Shown piece by piece: positions 1 through 9,433 of a DNA stretch of 60,445 bases; positions within the stretch are counted from its first letter, which is position 1, and the number at the start of each line of letters is the position of its first letter. The notes beneath the pieces were generated by a model. The model ran no database searches and was not told where the DNA came from. It saw nothing but the letters and a program-made list of their open reading frames with translations. The position numbers and the translations under genes were made by a program. Location: contig JAUXOA010000082.1 of NCBI GenBank assembly GCA_030682475.1, forward strand, positions 1 through 60,445. The letters are read 5' to 3'. The DNA comes from Rhodoferax sp. (lineage in GTDB: Bacteria > Pseudomonadota > Gammaproteobacteria > Burkholderiales > Burkholderiaceae_C).

Positions 1-223
1 CGCGCAGTTCCTTCACGCCCGCCTGCTCGGCGCAGTGATCGCAGCAGAACATCCGGCCACTTTTCTCCAGGCCGTGGCCGATGATGCGCACACTGCAATG
101 CGCGCAGGCAGGCGCGAGTCTATGGATCGCGCATTCGAAGCTGTCGAACGTGTAGGTCTTGCCTTGCGCCACCACCTGAAAGGATTTGTCGTAGTCGTTG
201 CCGCACGCGTCGCATTTCGCCAT
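1..223 (-). CDS. small zinc-ribbon protein (partial, 3' end outside window)
   Basis: The minus strand is open from an ATG at 221-223 to the window edge (74 codons visible) and has a good ribosome binding site (AAAGGAG) a few bases upstream. The protein begins MAKCDACGNDYDKSF and carries four Cys pairs or near-pairs (CDAC, CAHC, CCDHC), which points to a small zinc-binding fold. Short proteins of this pattern are widespread in Betaproteobacteria as uncharacterised zinc-ribbon proteins. I infer metal binding from the cysteines; the function is unknown. The stop codon lies outside the window. Confidence 0.75.
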   Translation of the reverse strand, partial: MAKCDACGNDYDKSFQVVAQGKTYTFDSFECAIHRLAPACAHCSVRIIGHGLEKSGRMFCCDHCAEQAGVKELR

Positions 224-509
224 GTCAATCTCCTTTGAACGGGTACCCGCTGGTGCAATCATCGTCTTCTTCCTGCGGGTCGCGGTCTGTGCGCTGGCGC
301 ACGTACGGTGCGTCATTTCAAGACAATTTGCGAATGGCGAAGGTTTGGCGCTGATTCAGCGCTGCCGAGCATTGCGCCGGGAAGTATGTTGCGTCTGCGC
401 CTGGTCGATCGCAATGCCGATTACGTCAAGATAGCGCGAATTCTCAGAGGCGCGGGGTCATCGCGCGGTGCGCGGGGCTGTATTCGCCCGTTGCGAATGA
501 GAGGGCACC

Positions 510-3500
510 TCAAGCGCCATCTCTTCGGCCCCCCGCGCGCCCGACCAGCTTGCGCAGTTCGCTGTACCAAAGCACCACGCTGGCCATTCCGGTGCACAGC
601 AGCCACTGGTCGAACGTAAGCGGGACCGTACCGAAGGCGAGGTTGAGAAAGTCGAGGTTGACGACCGCTACCTGCAACAGTACTGAGAGTGCGATCGCGC
701 CCCAAAGCCACGGGTTGACGAACAGGTTCGTGAACGCACTCGCCGTGTCCGAGCGCGCATTGAAGCAGGTGAACAAGCTGGTGAATACCAGCACCGTGAA
801 GCCTGCGGTGCGGGCGGTGACAAGGTCGTAGCTGCCCTCGATCAGCCCGCCAGGCAGGTAGATGTCGATCGTCAATAGCGTCACCCCAGCGATCACCACG
901 CCAGTCTGGATCACATTCGCCCACATGCGGGCGTCAATCAGGCGCTCGCTCAAGTGTCGTGGCGCTCTGGCCATGAGGTCGTCAGCGGGCGGGTCCACGC
1001 CCATCGCAAGCGCCGGCCCGGAGTCGGTGATCAGGTTAATCCACAGGATCTGTGTCGCAAGCAGTGGCAGTACCACTGCGCCGCCGGCGCCCCCTGCCTC
1101 CCCTGTCAGCCCGATGACACCGGCCCCCACCACACCCAGGAAGACCGTCAGCACCTCGCCCATGTTCGAGGACAACAGGTAGCGCAGGAATTTGCGGATG
1201 TTGTCGACGATGCCGCGCCCTTCACGCACGGCCTCGACGATGGTGGCGAAGTTGTCGTCGGCAAGAATCATCTTCGCCGCTTCCTTTGTCACCTCGGTTC
1301 CGGTGACCCCCATCGCGACGCCGATGTCGGCCGCCTTCAGCGCCGGCGCATCGTTGACGCCGTCGCCGGTCATCGCGACGATGTTTCCGTCGGCCTGCAG
1401 CGCGTCGACGATGCGCAGCTTGTGCGCGGGCGACACCCGGGCGTAGACGCAAGTGTTGCGAATTGCGTCGGCGAAGCCCGCGTCGTCGAGCGCGTCAAGC
1501 TCAACCCCCGTCAGCGCCGGGGCACCGGTCTCCACAATCCCAAGGTCGGCGGCGATGCGCGCGGCCGTGCGCGGGTGGTCACCGGTGATCATGATCACCC
1601 GGATGCCGGCCCGGCGCGCCTCGCGAATGGCCAGCGCCGCCTCCTCGCGCGGCGGGTCGATGATGCCCACGGTGCCCACGAACACAAGGTCGTGTTCGAG
1701 CGATTCCGTGATTTGCTGCTCCTCGCCCGCGCTTAAGGGGCGGTAGGCCACGGCCAGCGTGCGCAGCGCTGCGTCGGTCAGCGTATCGACGTCCGCCAGC
1801 AGGCGCGAGCGCAGCGCGTCATCGAGGTCGACCAGATCCATCCCAACCCGCACCCGGTTGCACCGCTCAAGCAGGACGTCGGGCGCGCCTTTGGTGATCA
1901 GTACGATCTGGTCGTCGTGTTCGTGGTCAAGTTCGATGCTGGACATCATCTTGCGCTCGGCCGTGAACGGGATCGCGCTGATGCGCTCGAAACGCTGCTC
2001 GCGCCGCTCGGTCACACCGAGTTTGCGCTCGGCCACCAGAAACGCCGCCTCAGTGGGGTCGCCGTGGATCTCCCACTCGCCGTTAGCCCCTTGGCGCAGG
2101 GCGGCGTCGCCGGCCAAGCTGCCCCCGCTAAGCACCACGATGTTCTCATCACGCAACGGTCCGGCTGGCAGCTTGACGCCATCCTGCTCCACCTGTCCCT
2201 CGGGCGCATACCCGACCCCGGTGATATCCGTGCCGCCCGAGGCGGTCATCACCCGCACGATGGTCATTTCCCCACGGGTCAGGGTGCCGGTCTTGTCCGA
2301 GGCAATGACCGACGCACCGCCCAGCGTCTCCACCGACGAGAGCTTTTTGACAATCGCGTTGTGTTTGGCCATCCGCTGCACCCCCAGGGCCAGCACCACC
2401 GAGAGGATCGCCGGCAGCCCCTCGGGCACGGCCGCCACCGCCAGGGACACGCCGAGCAGCAATACGTGAATGACATCGCCGGCATTGCGAATGTCGGAGA
2501 TCAGCAGGATGGTCCCGACCACCACGACGGCAATGATGACGACCGCGATGCCCAGCATGCGCCCGATGCGCCCGATTTCTTGCTCTAGCGGTGTCGGCTC
2601 CTCCACGGTCGCCTCGAGCATTTCGGCGATCGAACCCATCTCGGTGTCCATCCCGGTCATCGTCACCACGGCGCGACCGGTGCCCTGCGCGACGGCCGTG
2701 CCCTTGAAGACCATATCGAGTCGGTCGCCGAGCGCCGTCGCCTGGAGCAGCGTGGCGGCATCCTTGAGCACGGCTTCGCTCTCGCCGGTCAGCGAGGCTT
2801 CCTGCACGCGCAGTAACGTGGCCTGCAAAAGGCGCGCATCCGCCCCGACGGCGTCACCCTCGCTGAGCACGAGCACGTCCCCACGAACCAGCTCAGCGCT
2901 GGGCACCCGTCGCACCAGGCCGTCACGCAGGACGGCGGAGGTCGCTGCGGTCATTCGGGCCAATGCGGCGACGGCGTCCTGAGCCCTGGCTTCCTGTAGA
3001 TAGCCCAGCACCCCGTTGAGCAGGACGACGATGGCGATCACAATCGCGTCCACCGGCCAGCCGACTCCTCCCTCGATCACCCAGGCGACGAGGGCAACGG
3101 CGGCGGCGGCCAGCAACAGGTAGACCAGGGGATCATGGAAGTGCGACAGGAAGCGGCGCCACGCGGGTATTCGCGGGGCCGAGCGGAGTTCGTTCGGACC
3201 GTCTTGCGCGAGTCGGTGCGACGCCTCCTGCGAAGTGAGCCCGTTTTCGATGTCTGCGCCGAGAGTCCCTGCCACTTCATCCGCATTCTTGATGGACGGG
3301 TCATCGAGTCTGCCTGCCTTCGCCATAGCGGGTGGGGTGGGGGGAGGCGGCGCGCCCGCCGCTGTGTGGCCCGTGTGGTCGTCGACTGCGGGAGCGGCCG
3401 GCGCAGGCACGGCGGGTACTACGGGCGTTGAAGCGGAGGCCGGAGCCGCTTCCGGCGTTGGTGCTACAGCCTGCTTTTGTGCGGGCTTGTGTTTGCTCAC

Positions 3501-3725
3501 GTGCTTGGGTAGGGATTCGTCTGCGGACTGACGCCCGCGTTGGTGCACGATCACCTTGATATCGGCAACTTCGAGTCGGGTTTCGTCGTAGCGCACCGTG
3601 GCGTTTCTCGCAGCGTAATTCACCGTAGCGCTTGCAACCCCCGGCACATTGCGAATCCGCTTTTCTACTTCGTCCACGCTCAATACCGACAGCATGCCGC
3701 GCACTTTAATAACGCTCGTTTTCAT
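510..3725 (-). CDS. P-type cation-transporting ATPase (P2 type) with an N-terminal HMA-like domain lacking cysteines
   Basis: A 1071-residue membrane pump. Residues 1-64 form a heavy-metal-associated-like fold in which the usual GMxCxxC is GMLSVLS, so both metal-binding Cys are Ser. A Pro/Ala-rich linker (about 70-135) follows, then a cation-ATPase N-terminal domain. Catalytic signatures are intact: TGES near 309, PEGLP in membrane helix 4 near 432, the phosphorylated Asp in DKTGTLT near 476, KGAPD in the nucleotide domain, TGDHPRTA, and GDGVNDAP near 785. PEGLP and the helix 6 sequence NLITDSGPALAMG place it with P2 Ca/Na-type pumps rather than P1B heavy-metal pumps. The exported ion cannot be decided from sequence. 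The gene lies 69 bp downstream of a gene with almost the same first 64 residues, so the two probably share a transcript and a function. Confidence 0.93.
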   Translation of the reverse strand: MKTSVIKVRGMLSVLSVDEVEKRIRNVPGVASATVNYAARNATVRYDETRLEVADIKVIVHQRGRQSADESLPKHVSKHKPAQKQAVAPTPEAAPASASTPVVPAVPAPAAPAVDDHTGHTAAGAPPPPTPPAMAKAGRLDDPSIKNADEVAGTLGADIENGLTSQEASHRLAQDGPNELRSAPRIPAWRRFLSHFHDPLVYLLLAAAAVALVAWVIEGGVGWPVDAIVIAIVVLLNGVLGYLQEARAQDAVAALARMTAATSAVLRDGLVRRVPSAELVRGDVLVLSEGDAVGADARLLQATLLRVQEASLTGESEAVLKDAATLLQATALGDRLDMVFKGTAVAQGTGRAVVTMTGMDTEMGSIAEMLEATVEEPTPLEQEIGRIGRMLGIAVVIIAVVVVGTILLISDIRNAGDVIHVLLLGVSLAVAAVPEGLPAILSVVLALGVQRMAKHNAIVKKLSSVETLGGASVIASDKTGTLTRGEMTIVRVMTASGGTDITGVGYAPEGQVEQDGVKLPAGPLRDENIVVLSGGSLAGDAALRQGANGEWEIHGDPTEAAFLVAERKLGVTERREQRFERISAIPFTAERKMMSSIELDHEHDDQIVLITKGAPDVLLERCNRVRVGMDLVDLDDALRSRLLADVDTLTDAALRTLAVAYRPLSAGEEQQITESLEHDLVFVGTVGIIDPPREEAALAIREARRAGIRVIMITGDHPRTAARIAADLGIVETGAPALTGVELDALDDAGFADAIRNTCVYARVSPAHKLRIVDALQADGNIVAMTGDGVNDAPALKAADIGVAMGVTGTEVTKEAAKMILADDNFATIVEAVREGRGIVDNIRKFLRYLLSSNMGEVLTVFLGVVGAGVIGLTGEAGGAGGAVVLPLLATQILWINLITDSGPALAMGVDPPADDLMARAPRHLSERLIDARMWANVIQTGVVIAGVTLLTIDIYLPGGLIEGSYDLVTARTAGFTVLVFTSLFTCFNARSDTASAFTNLFVNPWLWGAIALSVLLQVAVVNLDFLNLAFGTVPLTFDQWLLCTGMASVVLWYSELRKLVGRAGGRRDGA

Positions 3726-3794
3726 CGCACTTGCTTAATGGTCGTCATCTTCATTCAGGGTATTCGGATCCGGATCCTGATCCATGACGTCATC

Positions 3795-4697
3795 TCACCG
3801 CAGTCTTTTGCTCCAGAATTCCCATGCGATTCCATGGAGTGCGCCAAACACAAAACCAGCGACGGTGAACAGCGCGAATCCCGTCAGGTAAGCGAGGGGA
3901 CTACCGGAGATTGGCAACGGACTGGCCGGCGCAAGTGCAGCAAGCAGCCCGAAGGGCGGAAACAGAACGTCGAAAATGGCGCATAAGGTATATGCCACAC
4001 TCAAAGTCACCGTCAGCGAGAGCGCATGTACTTTCCAGGAGTCAGGTTTTGGCTCAGCGGCTGTGGGCGTTGGAGATTTCGCGTCGGGAGCGGCTTTTGG
4101 CGCAGCAGCTACGGGCATTGAGGGCTTCGCGGCTGGCGCGACCGAAGACGGTTTCGGCGGAGCAGCTACCGTTGCTGATGACGGCGCGCTCGGCGTCGCT
4201 TTGTCCTGTTGTCCATCCCCTGCACGAACAATCGGTGCGGGCATGGCGGCGGGGGCAGCTTTCGGGGCCGCAGGTTCCGGCGTTGACGGCTGCGTGATCG
4301 GTGCCGTTTTGTCCTGTTGTCCGTTTCCTGCGGGAACAGTCACCGGGGGCACGGCGGCGGCCGCGACAGTAGAAGTTTTTGGCATAGCGGCTTCGGGCTT
4401 CGAAGCAGAGGCCGGAGCAACTTTCGGCGTCGGCACTGCATCAGGCTTGCGTGCGGGCTCGTGTTCGTTCCCATCGACGGGTGGGGATTCGCCCGCAGGT
4501 TGAGGCCCGCGTTGGTGCACGATCACCTTGATATCGGCGACTTCGAGTCGGGTTTCGTCGTAGCGCACGGTGGCGTTTCCCGCAGCGTAGTTCACTGTTG
4601 CGCTGTCGACACCCGGTACCCCGCCAATCCGCTCTTCCACTTCGTCCACGCTCAATACCGACAGCATGTCGTGCACTTGAATAACGCTCGTTTTCAT
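3795..4697 (-). CDS. HMA-like domain fused to a two-helix membrane domain (DUF5676-like)
   Basis: A 300-residue protein. Residues 1-64 differ from the start of the downstream ATPase at only about eight positions and share the same Cys-to-Ser change (MLSVLS). Residues 65-215 are a low-complexity Ala/Pro/Lys linker with imperfect repeats (VPAGNGQQDK and VRAGDGQQDK). The last 80 residues hold two hydrophobic segments separated by a loop and end AWEFWSKRLR; this resembles the DUF5676 family of small membrane proteins. I infer an accessory or regulatory subunit for the ATPase, anchored in the inner membrane. The duplicated domain is also visible at DNA level (3541-3725 against 4503-4697), so the duplication is fairly recent. 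The DUF5676 assignment is from memory of the pattern. Confidence 0.8.
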   Translation of the reverse strand: MKTSVIQVHDMLSVLSVDEVEERIGGVPGVDSATVNYAAGNATVRYDETRLEVADIKVIVHQRGPQPAGESPPVDGNEHEPARKPDAVPTPKVAPASASKPEAAMPKTSTVAAAAVPPVTVPAGNGQQDKTAPITQPSTPEPAAPKAAPAAMPAPIVRAGDGQQDKATPSAPSSATVAAPPKPSSVAPAAKPSMPVAAAPKAAPDAKSPTPTAAEPKPDSWKVHALSLTVTLSVAYTLCAIFDVLFPPFGLLAALAPASPLPISGSPLAYLTGFALFTVAGFVFGALHGIAWEFWSKRLR

Positions 4698-4899
4698 CGC
4701 GCCTCCTTAGCGGTCTTCATACTCAAAATGTCTTGTTACCTCTTCGATCACTTTGCAAGCTCGTCGTTTTCGAGATTTGAGATATCATAGGCGAATACGA
4801 TTTGCGGATCCGGATGGATCAGCTGCTACGCGATCGGTGACTTCGAACAGGCTTCCGAGCCGGTTCGATTCCGTCTCGTCAGGGCAGGGGAGGGGGCAG

Positions 4900-6108
4900 T
4901 CAGACGCCATGCAGAATGCGCTGAGTCGCCCGTGCAATCATCGCCTCTTCATCGGTATGGATCATTCGCACGGTAACCGTGCTCGCATCGGCGGAGATGG
5001 CGTCTTCGTTCGCCGTATTGCTGTTATCGTCCAAGGCCACGCCGAGGAATCCAAGACGGTCGCAGATGCGTTGACGGATCACCGGCGCGTTCTCGCCAAT
5101 GCCGCCTGAGAAAACGAGTGTGTCGAGGCCGCCAAGGGCCGCGGCAAAAGCGCCTATCGATTTGGTGACTTGATAGCAGTAGAGCGCCACGGCCTCCGCC
5201 GCGCGCACGTCGGCCGCTTCGCGCGCGAGCAAATCGCGTATGTCCGAGCTGGTCTCCGATACGCCCAACAGTCCGGATTCGTGATTCACCATGCGATGGA
5301 ACTGCTCGGCGCTCATGTTCTCGCTTCGCGCGAGGTACCACGCAAGGCCGGGATCGAGGTCTCCGGAGCGCGTGCTCATCGGAACGCCGGCGGCCGGCGT
5401 GAATGCCATCGTCGTGTCTACGCTCCCGCCTTGCCGTACTGCGGCGAGGCTCGAACCATTTCCAAGATGAGCAAGGATGACGCGTCCACGCGATGCGTCG
5501 GTGCCCGCAACGCGTTCGAGCTCTTCCATGAGGAACGCATAGGACAAGCCATGAAACCCATAGCGCCTGACGCCTTTCGCGTAGAAGCGCCGCGGGATGG
5601 GCAGGAGCTGCGCGACGCGCGGCATGTCGCGATGGAAAGCCGTGTCGAAGCATGCCACCTGCGGGACGCTCCGAAAGCGCCGGGTAAAGCGTTCGATAAG
5701 GTCAATCTCCCCCGGCAGGTGCTCGGGGCTGTACGCGCTCATCCGGCGTAGCTCCTCGACGAGCTCATCGTCGACCCGCACTGGTACGCTGTATCGCGAG
5801 CCGCCATGCACCACACGGTGCCCCACTGCCTTGACTGCGGAGAGGAGACCCTCCTCTTCGAGCCAGTCGATCAGCGCGCTCGCAGCGCCGCTGTGGTCAC
5901 TGGCATCGATCGCGCGACTCTGCGCGCGAGCACCGGTCCAGTCGTCGACTGTAAGCGTTGTGTCGGGGAGACCGATGCGTTCAATCTTGCCGCGAACGCG
6001 TCGCAGCAGCGGTTCGGCCACGTCGTATAACGCAAACTTAACGCTCGATGAGCCCGCGTTGACCGCAAGCACACACGCTGGCTCGCGGTGCGAGCTGCTG
6101 TCGGTCAT
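4900..6108 (-). CDS. ackA: acetate kinase
   Basis: Converts acetyl phosphate and ADP to acetate and ATP. Family signatures are the N-terminal VNAGSSSVKFALYD, the central CFDTAFHRDMP, the nearby RRYGFHGLSY, and the C-terminal FSGGIGENAPVIR with the conserved Glu. I chose the ATG at 6106-6108, giving about 402 residues, because it puts the phosphate-binding signature near residue 13 as usual for the family. An in-frame ATG at 6159 would add 17 residues unlike known enzymes. The gene stands 92 bp downstream of a glucoamylase-like gene and opposite the phosphoketolase operon. It is the expected consumer of the acetyl phosphate made there. Confidence 0.95.
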   Translation of the reverse strand: MTDSSSHREPACVLAVNAGSSSVKFALYDVAEPLLRRVRGKIERIGLPDTTLTVDDWTGARAQSRAIDASDHSGAASALIDWLEEEGLLSAVKAVGHRVVHGGSRYSVPVRVDDELVEELRRMSAYSPEHLPGEIDLIERFTRRFRSVPQVACFDTAFHRDMPRVAQLLPIPRRFYAKGVRRYGFHGLSYAFLMEELERVAGTDASRGRVILAHLGNGSSLAAVRQGGSVDTTMAFTPAAGVPMSTRSGDLDPGLAWYLARSENMSAEQFHRMVNHESGLLGVSETSSDIRDLLAREAADVRAAEAVALYCYQVTKSIGAFAAALGGLDTLVFSGGIGENAPVIRQRICDRLGFLGVALDDNSNTANEDAISADASTVTVRMIHTDEEAMIARATQRILHGV

Positions 6109-6199
6109 CGCTGCCACAGCCCGCGTCCCGCTGCCAGCGGCACGGAGCGGCCGACGCACCTACGGCAGCGCGAACCATCCCCGAGTATCACCGAGGCCT

Positions 6200-7501
6200 T
6201 CACAGCCAACCTCCCGTGAATCCCGCTCGCCGCAAGCCGCTGACAATGTATGGGCACTTTTGCATCAGTCGCCATAACAAGCCGCTACGATAATTTTCGA
6301 TCATCAAAACAATCGGCCCCTGATTGAGCCCGAAATGCCACGGTGAAACCCACCAACCATAAGGATTGCCGGACTTTCCCGGGTGCGAGGGGTTGAAAGA
6401 TGCTTTGAAGCCGTAGGAGTTGAATTCGGCTAACTTAGCCTGGTGTATACAATTGTCGAGCGCGGGCAACACGATTTCAGGCGCGAATGGCAGCGACGCC
6501 ACCAATGCCCACGGCGCGAGGGTGCCATCGTCGGGCCCGTACGGCACGCCGCGTGCCACGTAATCGAAGAATTGGCGCTCGATGCCGTTTACCTTGATAG
6601 TGTCGGGACCGGGGCCGTCGCTTGCAGTTATTCCCCAGCAATGGTGTCCATAGTCTTTGAACTTGAGTGGGTTGTCGATCGCATACTGTCGTTGCACATA
6701 AGTTGCACGGCGGCTGTTCTCGAAATAGTCGATGCCTTTGTCACGCATGAAAGCGTCCTGGATACCGCGAAAGTCAATCCAGACATGCGAGAGCTGATGG
6801 ATAAATAACGACCCGCCGTACAGATAATCCTGTCCATAGCAATTTTCCCACCGGTACGTGGTGGCCCACGCTGCATAGCTCTGCTCTGGCAGCGGATGCG
6901 TCGGCGACCCCAGCCCCAGGATATACAGCAGCAGCGCCTCGTCGTAGCCTTCCCATCGGTATTTGAGGAAGCCGGTCTCCGGCTTCCAGCCGTGCGTCAC
7001 GGTTTCACCCTGGTTTTGTGCCCATTGCCAATCAGCGCGATGATAGAGCGCGTCGCCAAGCGTACGGATTTCGCTCTCGTCGGCTGTACTGGCGTCGAAA
7101 TAGGCCCCCGCCGTCAATGCGCCGGCCAGCAAAAAGGCGCTATCTACTGTCGACAGTTCGCATTGCCAGGCGCGACGGCCGGTCTGCATGTCGAGAAAAT
7201 GATAATAAAAGCCCTGGTAGCCGGTTGCGTCGGGTTCCGGTCCTTGCGGGCTGTGCCAGAAAAAACGCAGCGTCGCCAGCGTTCTCTCCACGGCCGCCGC
7301 CCGTGACATGAATCCGCGTTCGACACTAACCGGGTAGCAGGCCAATGCAAGGCCGGTGGCGGCAATGCTCGCCGGCCAGTTCGCTGCGGTCTTGTCAATC
7401 ACGAGACCATTGGCAGGATTCGTTTCATGCAAGAAGTATCCGAATGTCTCGCGTTGCAGTTTTTCCAGTTCGGCATCGGTGATTAGATTTTTGTCGCTCA
7501 T
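6200..7501 (-). CDS. glucoamylase-like (PF10091/GH144-type) protein
   Basis: A 433-residue protein with no signal peptide, so it should be cytoplasmic. It shows the pattern of the glycoamylase-like domain also seen in beta-1,2-glucanases: ETFGYFLHETNPANGL near the start, ALACYPVSVERGF, then WRWEGYDEALLLYILGLGSPTHPLP-like blocks, SHVWIDFRGIQD, and WGITASDGPG. The start ATG has the divergent phosphogluconate dehydrogenase gene upstream, with about 165 bp of shared promoter region. By context it may free glucose from a stored or periplasmic glucan to feed the adjacent sugar-phosphate enzymes. The substrate is an inference; only the fold family is supported. Confidence 0.82.
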   Translation of the reverse strand: MSDKNLITDAELEKLQRETFGYFLHETNPANGLVIDKTAANWPASIAATGLALACYPVSVERGFMSRAAAVERTLATLRFFWHSPQGPEPDATGYQGFYYHFLDMQTGRRAWQCELSTVDSAFLLAGALTAGAYFDASTADESEIRTLGDALYHRADWQWAQNQGETVTHGWKPETGFLKYRWEGYDEALLLYILGLGSPTHPLPEQSYAAWATTYRWENCYGQDYLYGGSLFIHQLSHVWIDFRGIQDAFMRDKGIDYFENSRRATYVQRQYAIDNPLKFKDYGHHCWGITASDGPGPDTIKVNGIERQFFDYVARGVPYGPDDGTLAPWALVASLPFAPEIVLPALDNCIHQAKLAEFNSYGFKASFNPSHPGKSGNPYGWWVSPWHFGLNQGPIVLMIENYRSGLLWRLMQKCPYIVSGLRRAGFTGGWL

Positions 7502-7667
7502 ATTTCCCTGCGCCTTGACTGCGTCGAACTCCCCGGTTCACGTTAGGCGTGCCGTGCTGCGCCGTCTGTTCGACAGCGCACAGACGCGCACTCCACACCG
7601 CGTTTAATCTGCGGCCACGAGTATCGCCATGACGCCTGTCACCTGTGGCCACCAACGGAGAATCGAA

Positions 7668-8693
7668 TTGCAGCTCGGTCTGATCGGATTGGGTCGGATG
7701 GGCGCCAGCATGGTCCGGCGCTTACTGCGAAAAGGCCACGAGTGCGTCGTCTATGACATGCAGCCGCTGGCGGTTGCCAGTCTGCGCAAAGACGGCGCCG
7801 TCGGAGCCGCGTCGCTACATGAAATGGTCTCGCGGCTGGCCAAGCCTCGCGCGATCTGGCTGATGGTGCCGGCCGCTGTCGTGGACCAGGTGTTGCGCGA
7901 TCTCGTGCCGCTGCTCGAAGCCGGCGACATCGTCATTGATGGCGGCAATTCGCATTACCACGACGACATTCGGCGTGGCGCCGAATTACTGGCCAGCGGC
8001 ATTCACTACCTTGATGTAGGAACCAGTGGTGGCGTCGCCGGACTTGAGCGTGGCTACTGCCTGATGATCGGCGGTGAAACTGACATCGTCGAGCATTTAC
8101 GACCGATCTTTTCCACGCTCGCCCCCGGCGTCGCAGCGGCAACGCGAACTCCAAGCCGAAAGGACGGCATCGACAGCGCCGAAGAGGGCTTCCTGCACTG
8201 TGGCCCGTTTGGTGCCGGCCACTTCGTCAAGATGGTCCACAACGGCATCGAATACGGCGTGATGGCGGCGTACGCCGAGGGTTTGAATATCCTTCGCAAT
8301 GCCAATGTCGGCAAGCAGACTCGCGAACACGATGCCGAGACCGCACCGCTGCGCAACCCCGAGTTCTACCAGTTTGACATGAACCTGCCCGAGATCACCG
8401 AAGTCTGGCGCCGCGGCAGTGTGATCAGCTCCTGGCTGCTCGACCTGACCGCCTCGGCCCTGCAGAAGGATCCCGAACTTAAGACCTGCAGCGGTCGCGT
8501 CTCTGATTCGGGTGAAGGCCGCTGGAGGATCCAGGCGGGCATCGACGAAGCGGTTCCGATGCATGTTCTCAGCGCCGCGCTGTTTGACCGCTTCACGTCG
8601 CGTGGCAAAGCCGATTTTCCCAGTCGGATCCTGTCGGCGATGCGGCACGAGTTCGGCGGTCACGCCGAGAAGATCGGCAAGGAAATGGAATGA
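7668..8693 (+). CDS. gnd: 6-phosphogluconate dehydrogenase, decarboxylating (short GndA/YqeC type)
   Basis: Oxidises 6-phosphogluconate to ribulose 5-phosphate and CO2 with reduction of NAD(P). The N-terminus is a Rossmann fold, [18 protein letters not shown], with GLGRMG at residues 6-11; [11 protein letters not shown] and [19 protein letters not shown] are the substrate-binding and catalytic Lys/Asn signatures. I chose the TTG at 7668-7670 because a CGGAG ribosome binding site lies seven bases before it and the protein then starts directly at the Rossmann strand. An upstream ATG at 7629 would add 13 unrelated residues. It is first in a plus-strand operon of carbon genes and overlaps the next gene by four bases (ATGA). 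Confidence 0.94.
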   Translation: MQLGLIGLGRMGASMVRRLLRKGHECVVYDMQPLAVASLRKDGAVGAASLHEMVSRLAKPRAIWLMVPAAVVDQVLRDLVPLLEAGDIVIDGGNSHYHDDIRRGAELLASGIHYLDVGTSGGVAGLERGYCLMIGGETDIVEHLRPIFSTLAPGVAAATRTPSRKDGIDSAEEGFLHCGPFGAGHFVKMVHNGIEYGVMAAYAEGLNILRNANVGKQTREHDAETAPLRNPEFYQFDMNLPEITEVWRRGSVISSWLLDLTASALQKDPELKTCSGRVSDSGEGRWRIQAGIDEAVPMHVLSAALFDRFTSRGKADFPSRILSAMRHEFGGHAEKIGKEME

Positions 8694-9433
8694 ACACTGC
8701 CGCAGACACGACAGACCCGCTAGATATCGTGTTCCTGCTCGACGTGGACAACACGCTGCTCGACAACGACCAAATCGTCGCCGACCTGCAACGTTACCTT
8801 GAGCGCGAACTCGGCACCGCATGTGCCAGCCGTTATTGGGCCATCTTCGAGGCCTTGCGCAGCCAACTCGGCTATGCCGATTACTTAGGCGCGTTACAGC
8901 GTTACCGGATTGATGCCGAGCAAAATCACAGCGACGAGCCGAGCCTGCTGCAGATGTCGACATTCCTGGTCGACTATCCGTTCTCTGAGCGTCTCTACCC
9001 ACGCGCGCTCGACGTCATCCGGCGTCTGAACGTTGTCGGGCGCACAGTGATCCTCTCCGATGGCGACGTCGTTTTTCAGCCGCGCAAGGTGCAGCGCTCA
9101 GGTCTGTGGGATGCCACCTGCGGCCGGGTGCTCATCTACATCCACAAAGAAGAGATGCTCGACTCGGTGCAGCGGCACTACCCGGCGCAGCATTACGTGA
9201 TGATCGACGACAAGCTGTGCGTTCTCGCAGCCATGAAAAAAAATTATGCAGGGGCGGTTGACAACCGTCTTCCCGCGTCAGGGCCACTACGCCCTGGACC
9301 CGGCCAACGTCGCCACCTATCCGGCGGCCGATTTCAACGTCGAACGCATCGGCGACTTGGTCGATTCGATATCCGCGCGTTGCTCGGGCCCCAAGGCAAG
9401 CGCAACGCGGCGCTCGCGTCCCAGGAGAAATGA
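8690..9433 (+). CDS. HAD-family phosphatase, frameshifted in an A8 run
   Basis: The first 180 residues are a HAD-type hydrolase with the nucleophile motif [13 protein letters not shown], the motif II Ser in [13 protein letters not shown], and a late acidic motif [16 protein letters not shown]. At 9236-9243 there is a run of eight A. Reading on in the same frame gives an Arg/Gly-rich tail (to the stop at 9433) that looks like non-coding translation. One base less would give [22 protein letters not shown], a sensible HAD C-terminus continuing in another frame to 9449. So the gene carries a one-base insertion, or relies on slippage at the A run, or the sequence has an error. Its substrate is unknown; operon position suggests a sugar phosphate. 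Confidence 0.8.
   Translation: MNTAADTTDPLDIVFLLDVDNTLLDNDQIVADLQRYLERELGTACASRYWAIFEALRSQLGYADYLGALQRYRIDAEQNHSDEPSLLQMSTFLVDYPFSERLYPRALDVIRRLNVVGRTVILSDGDVVFQPRKVQRSGLWDATCGRVLIYIHKEEMLDSVQRHYPAQHYVMIDDKLCVLAAMKKNYAGAVDNRLPASGPLRPGPGQRRHLSGGRFQRRTHRRLGRFDIRALLGPQGKRNAALASQEK

Noticed and set aside
7502-7667. CACGTTAGGC near 7540 considered as an isolated attC or attI core
   Set aside because: No matching left core or complementary arm is found around it; the gap is simply the divergent promoter region.
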